This document shows positions 63,867-64,000 of a stretch of 64,000 bases of DNA, piece after piece. How positions within the stretch are numbered: position 1 is the first letter of the stretch; every line of letters starts with the position of its first letter. The notes beneath the pieces are model-generated. The model was not told the origin of the DNA and did no database searches. It saw nothing but the letters and a program-made list of their open reading frames with translations. The translations under genes and the position numbers were made by a program. Source of the stretch: Planctomycetota bacterium (GTDB lineage Bacteria; Planctomycetota; Planctomycetia; Pirellulales; Pirellulaceae); the NCBI GenBank assembly GCA_026692865.1, contig JAPLNI010000051.1:236531-300530 (forward strand), written 5' to 3'.

Positions 63867-64000
63867 CCCTTTGAAGGTCATTTTGATATTCGCGTTTTCT
63901 TTATGTTATTTGTTTTCCGGACTGCCAGTATATCGGCTGTAGCAGCGTGTATGTGGCTTTTTCGTTTTACAGGTATCTTTTTCTTCTTTGGGCTTCGCGG

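Overview
The window reads as a chromosomal segment of a planctomycete, most like the Pirellulaceae. The main evidence is a PVC-type small basic protein, a YkgO-type L36, DUF1080 and sulfatase proteins, a PEP-CTERM protein, ExbB/ExbD next to a squalene-cyclase-like protein, a planctomycete-style tyrosine recombinase and a DUF2924 module remnant. Gene density is ordinary. Both strands are used and operons are short.

Layout. 1-1.4 kb: end of a cell-wall/division cluster (murB end, ftsQ-like). 1.7-8.1 kb: flagellar export and motor operon fliG-fliH-fliI-fliJ-motE-like-fliK. 8.3-14.6 kb: a lipoprotein, then exbB-exbD, a membrane-anchored cyclase-fold protein, a mannose-1-phosphate guanylyltransferase and a TonB-like anchor. 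14.8-19.4 kb: a 32-residue basic protein, a FabZ-like dehydratase, CorA, a YfgM-like protein and an RluD-type pseudouridine synthase. 19.5-27 kb (minus strand): DUF3299 protein, DsbD-like reductase, a large membrane protein, a DUF1080 protein and a monoheme cytochrome. 27.5-38.4 kb: rpmJ (L36), larC, the PVC small basic protein, a Fur-family regulator, a membrane-anchored HTH protein, an inositol-monophosphatase-like protein, a thioredoxin-YHS protein, rho, an FHA protein and infC.

38.7-48.2 kb is an accessory island. It starts at tRNA-Val(GAC) with a tyrosine integrase directly downstream, followed by small unknown genes, a sulfatase, an OprB-type porin, a decayed DUF2924 recombination module and a metallophosphoesterase. 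Gene-poor stretches with duplicated non-coding segments lie between them. 48.3-64 kb returns to core-like genes: rpiB, a Sua5/arginine-phosphatase fusion, an NHL protein, an A-type Fe-S carrier, an alpha/beta hydrolase, class II fructose-bisphosphate aldolase, a PEP-CTERM protein, an acyltransferase-like membrane protein, an SDR, a DEDDh exonuclease, a lipoprotein, an ECF sigma factor, PlsC, a BFD-like protein, a sugar isomerase-like protein and CysC.

The most notable non-genic signal is a family of about 83-bp elements with the architecture of REPINs: a GTAG head, a hairpin with a GTAA loop, and the mirror image at the other end ending in CTAC. There are four full copies and one lone hairpin, and three of the full copies lie between convergent genes. 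A second dispersed inverted-repeat family and a tandem pair of about 155-bp hairpin units also occur. The most notable protein-level signals are the Sua5-YwlE-like fusion beside rpiB and the ExbB/ExbD locus with unusual TonB-like partners. No complete new defence or metabolic system was identified.
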